Below, one piece after another: positions 63,001 to 64,000 of a DNA stretch of 64,000 bases. Numbering within the stretch: position 1 is the stretch's first letter; each line of letters begins with the position of its first letter. The notes beneath the pieces were generated by a model. It made no database searches and was not told the origin of the DNA. It saw only the letters and a program-made list of their open reading frames with translations. A program made the translations under genes and the position numbers. Source of the stretch: Craspedostauros australis (Eukaryota; Bacillariophyta; Bacillariophyceae; Mastogloiales; Achnanthaceae). The stretch covers positions 868,001 through 932,000 of the forward strand of contig JAMXDE010000005.1 of the NCBI GenBank assembly GCA_026770025.1, read 5' to 3'.

Positions 63001-64000
63001 CAATATCGTTTGTCATGGCATGCTTCGTGATGGAACGCAATGAATTGCTCTGCTTTGCGACGGATGGCCTCTGCGTCCACTTCTGTGTCTGTTTCTGCTT
63101 CCATCTCCACAAATTGCAATCGCGTAGCTCTGATGACGACGAAGGTTCCAAGGCAGACATGGCAGAAGAAGAGCAACAATCCAACGCCAAGAATACGGGC
63201 AGCGACAACGAGGGAGAGGTCGAGGTTGAGACGGAGAAGGAAGACAAGGGGGATTTTGGAAGACCACTGTATGTCAACAACTACAACTACTACCAAAATG
63301 ATGAGTTGATCAACAAGGAGCTCGGCATAGACGACATAAAGGTGGCAGCAATGAAAGAACCGGAGAAGAAGGAAGATGGACGGAAAATACGAACCGTGGC
63401 GAAGAAGAAGACTGCTCGTAAGAGTAGCACGAGATCGCGGCGGAACACTAGGTACCAACCACAAGCGCACAGCGACGAGTCGGATTCCGACAATTCGATC
63501 GACGATTTCATCTTGGCACTTGAGCTGGCGGATGAGGAAACCGCGGTACATCATGATGCCATGGTGGGCAACACTGGAAAAGCGCCAGAGCAGGAGCAAC
63601 AGCAGGTAGTGGAGGAAGACGAGGAAGAAGGAGAAAAGCAAGATAGCAAACCCAGGGCTGCAGGTTTTGCCAAAGAGAACACGCAAGCAGCATCGCCTGA
63701 CAATGAAGATGATGAAACGGAAGATGAGCATATGCTTGGAGAGAGTGACGGCCATGTTAGCGAGGGCATTCACGATGAAGAAGAAGAAGAAGAAGAAGCG
63801 GAGGAGGAGGCAAATCGACATGCTGCCGTAGTTGCTGTGGCTGCCCGCCGCAAAGCTCCGTTGGCAAAGAAAGTAAAAACAGAGGCAGCGAGATCAACGC
63901 ATGGAGCCAAACAGCGACCAGCGCGAACGCTTGTGAAAATGGTGGCATTGAAACAATCTCCCGAGAAGCCGAAGCCGACCAAACCCACTCGCTTGAAACA
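60054..64000 (+). CDS. Helicase-associated (HA) domain repeat protein, 3' end beyond window
   Basis: Five exons seen: 60054-61052, 61554-61652, 61987-62118, 62448-62800, and 63128 onward to the window edge without a stop. The joins keep frame. Residues 1-215 are a highly acidic tail rich in Glu, Asp, Asn and His. Three HA repeats follow, each with W/F-x-L-xx-F/Y-K-xx-x-G-H and a downstream W-V-x-x-Q/N-R core. Repeat 1 is in exon 1 (LLVFKEVYGHTVVP). Repeat 2 is split between exons 2 and 3 (KYKEKHGTCLVP, SKWVVRQR). Repeat 3 is in exon 4 (LVKFREKNGHVHVPRR, LGSWAQRQR). Exon 5 is acidic then Lys/Arg-rich. No helicase motor lies within the window. The HA domain is thought to bind nucleic acid; a DNA-binding nuclear role is inferred. 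Confidence 0.8.

Noticed and set aside
1..64000. Bacterial contamination or a horizontally acquired island
   Set aside because: Bacterial-like families (SBP, YchJ, LrgAB, DUF501, TIGR04283-like) are interspersed with spliceosomal introns, targeting peptides and core eukaryotic genes, so they belong to the nuclear genome.

Overview
The window is a gene-dense stretch of nuclear DNA from a photosynthetic stramenopile, most likely a diatom or close relative. The strongest evidence is an aureochrome (bZIP followed by a LOV domain) at 18180-19619, a photoreceptor known only from photosynthetic stramenopiles. Several neighbours also begin with an ER-type signal peptide followed by an Ala/Gly/Leu-Phe junction, as in heterokont bipartite plastid presequences: the YchJ-like protein, a PPR protein, LrgAB copy 2, the photolyase and IPP isomerase. 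Introns are short (about 60-660 bp), with GTAAGT/GTGAGT-like donors. I resolved 24 protein-coding genes, 10 of them with introns whose joins keep frame and restore family motifs. I recognised no RNA gene.

Layout. 0-4 kb: a membrane-anchored protein with two bacterial-type solute-binding domains (-). 4-7 kb: non-coding, rich in simple repeats. 7-10 kb: a Kelch+MORN protein (+). 10.6-17 kb (-): a glutathione S-transferase, a YchJ/SEC-C protein and a PPR protein. 18-24.4 kb (+): the aureochrome and two tandem LrgAB/PLGG1-type plastid glycolate/glycerate transporter genes. 25-42.6 kb: two paralogous family-2 glycosyltransferases about 12 kb apart, an LRR protein, an Msp1/ATAD1 AAA ATPase, an EF-hand/nucleoside-monophosphate kinase fusion, a BUD22-like ribosome biogenesis protein, a syntaxin-like SNARE ending in a CaaX box, mitochondrial ribosomal protein mL43 and the splicing factor RNF113/Cwc24. 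43-57.4 kb: class II CPD photolyase head-to-head with IPP isomerase, a formiminotransferase-domain protein, a DUF501 protein, and THOC1 head-to-head with the checkpoint kinase MPS1. 57.7-58.7 kb: a non-autonomous DNA transposon. 60 kb to the right edge: a helicase-associated-domain repeat protein, cut by the window end.

No operon-like system is expected. A light and plastid theme does run through the window: the aureochrome, photorespiratory-type transporters, photolyase, isoprenoid biosynthesis and plastid RNA processing. I found four perfect TGACGTCA palindromes, the core recognised by aureochrome-type bZIPs. Three lie upstream of genes (GST, LrgAB copy 2, and the glycosyltransferase/LRR divergent promoter); the fourth lies inside the transposon. 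The most unusual proteins are the CaaX-terminated syntaxin, the EF-hand/adenylate kinase fusion, the tandem solute-binding receptor-like protein, and a eukaryotic DUF501 protein.
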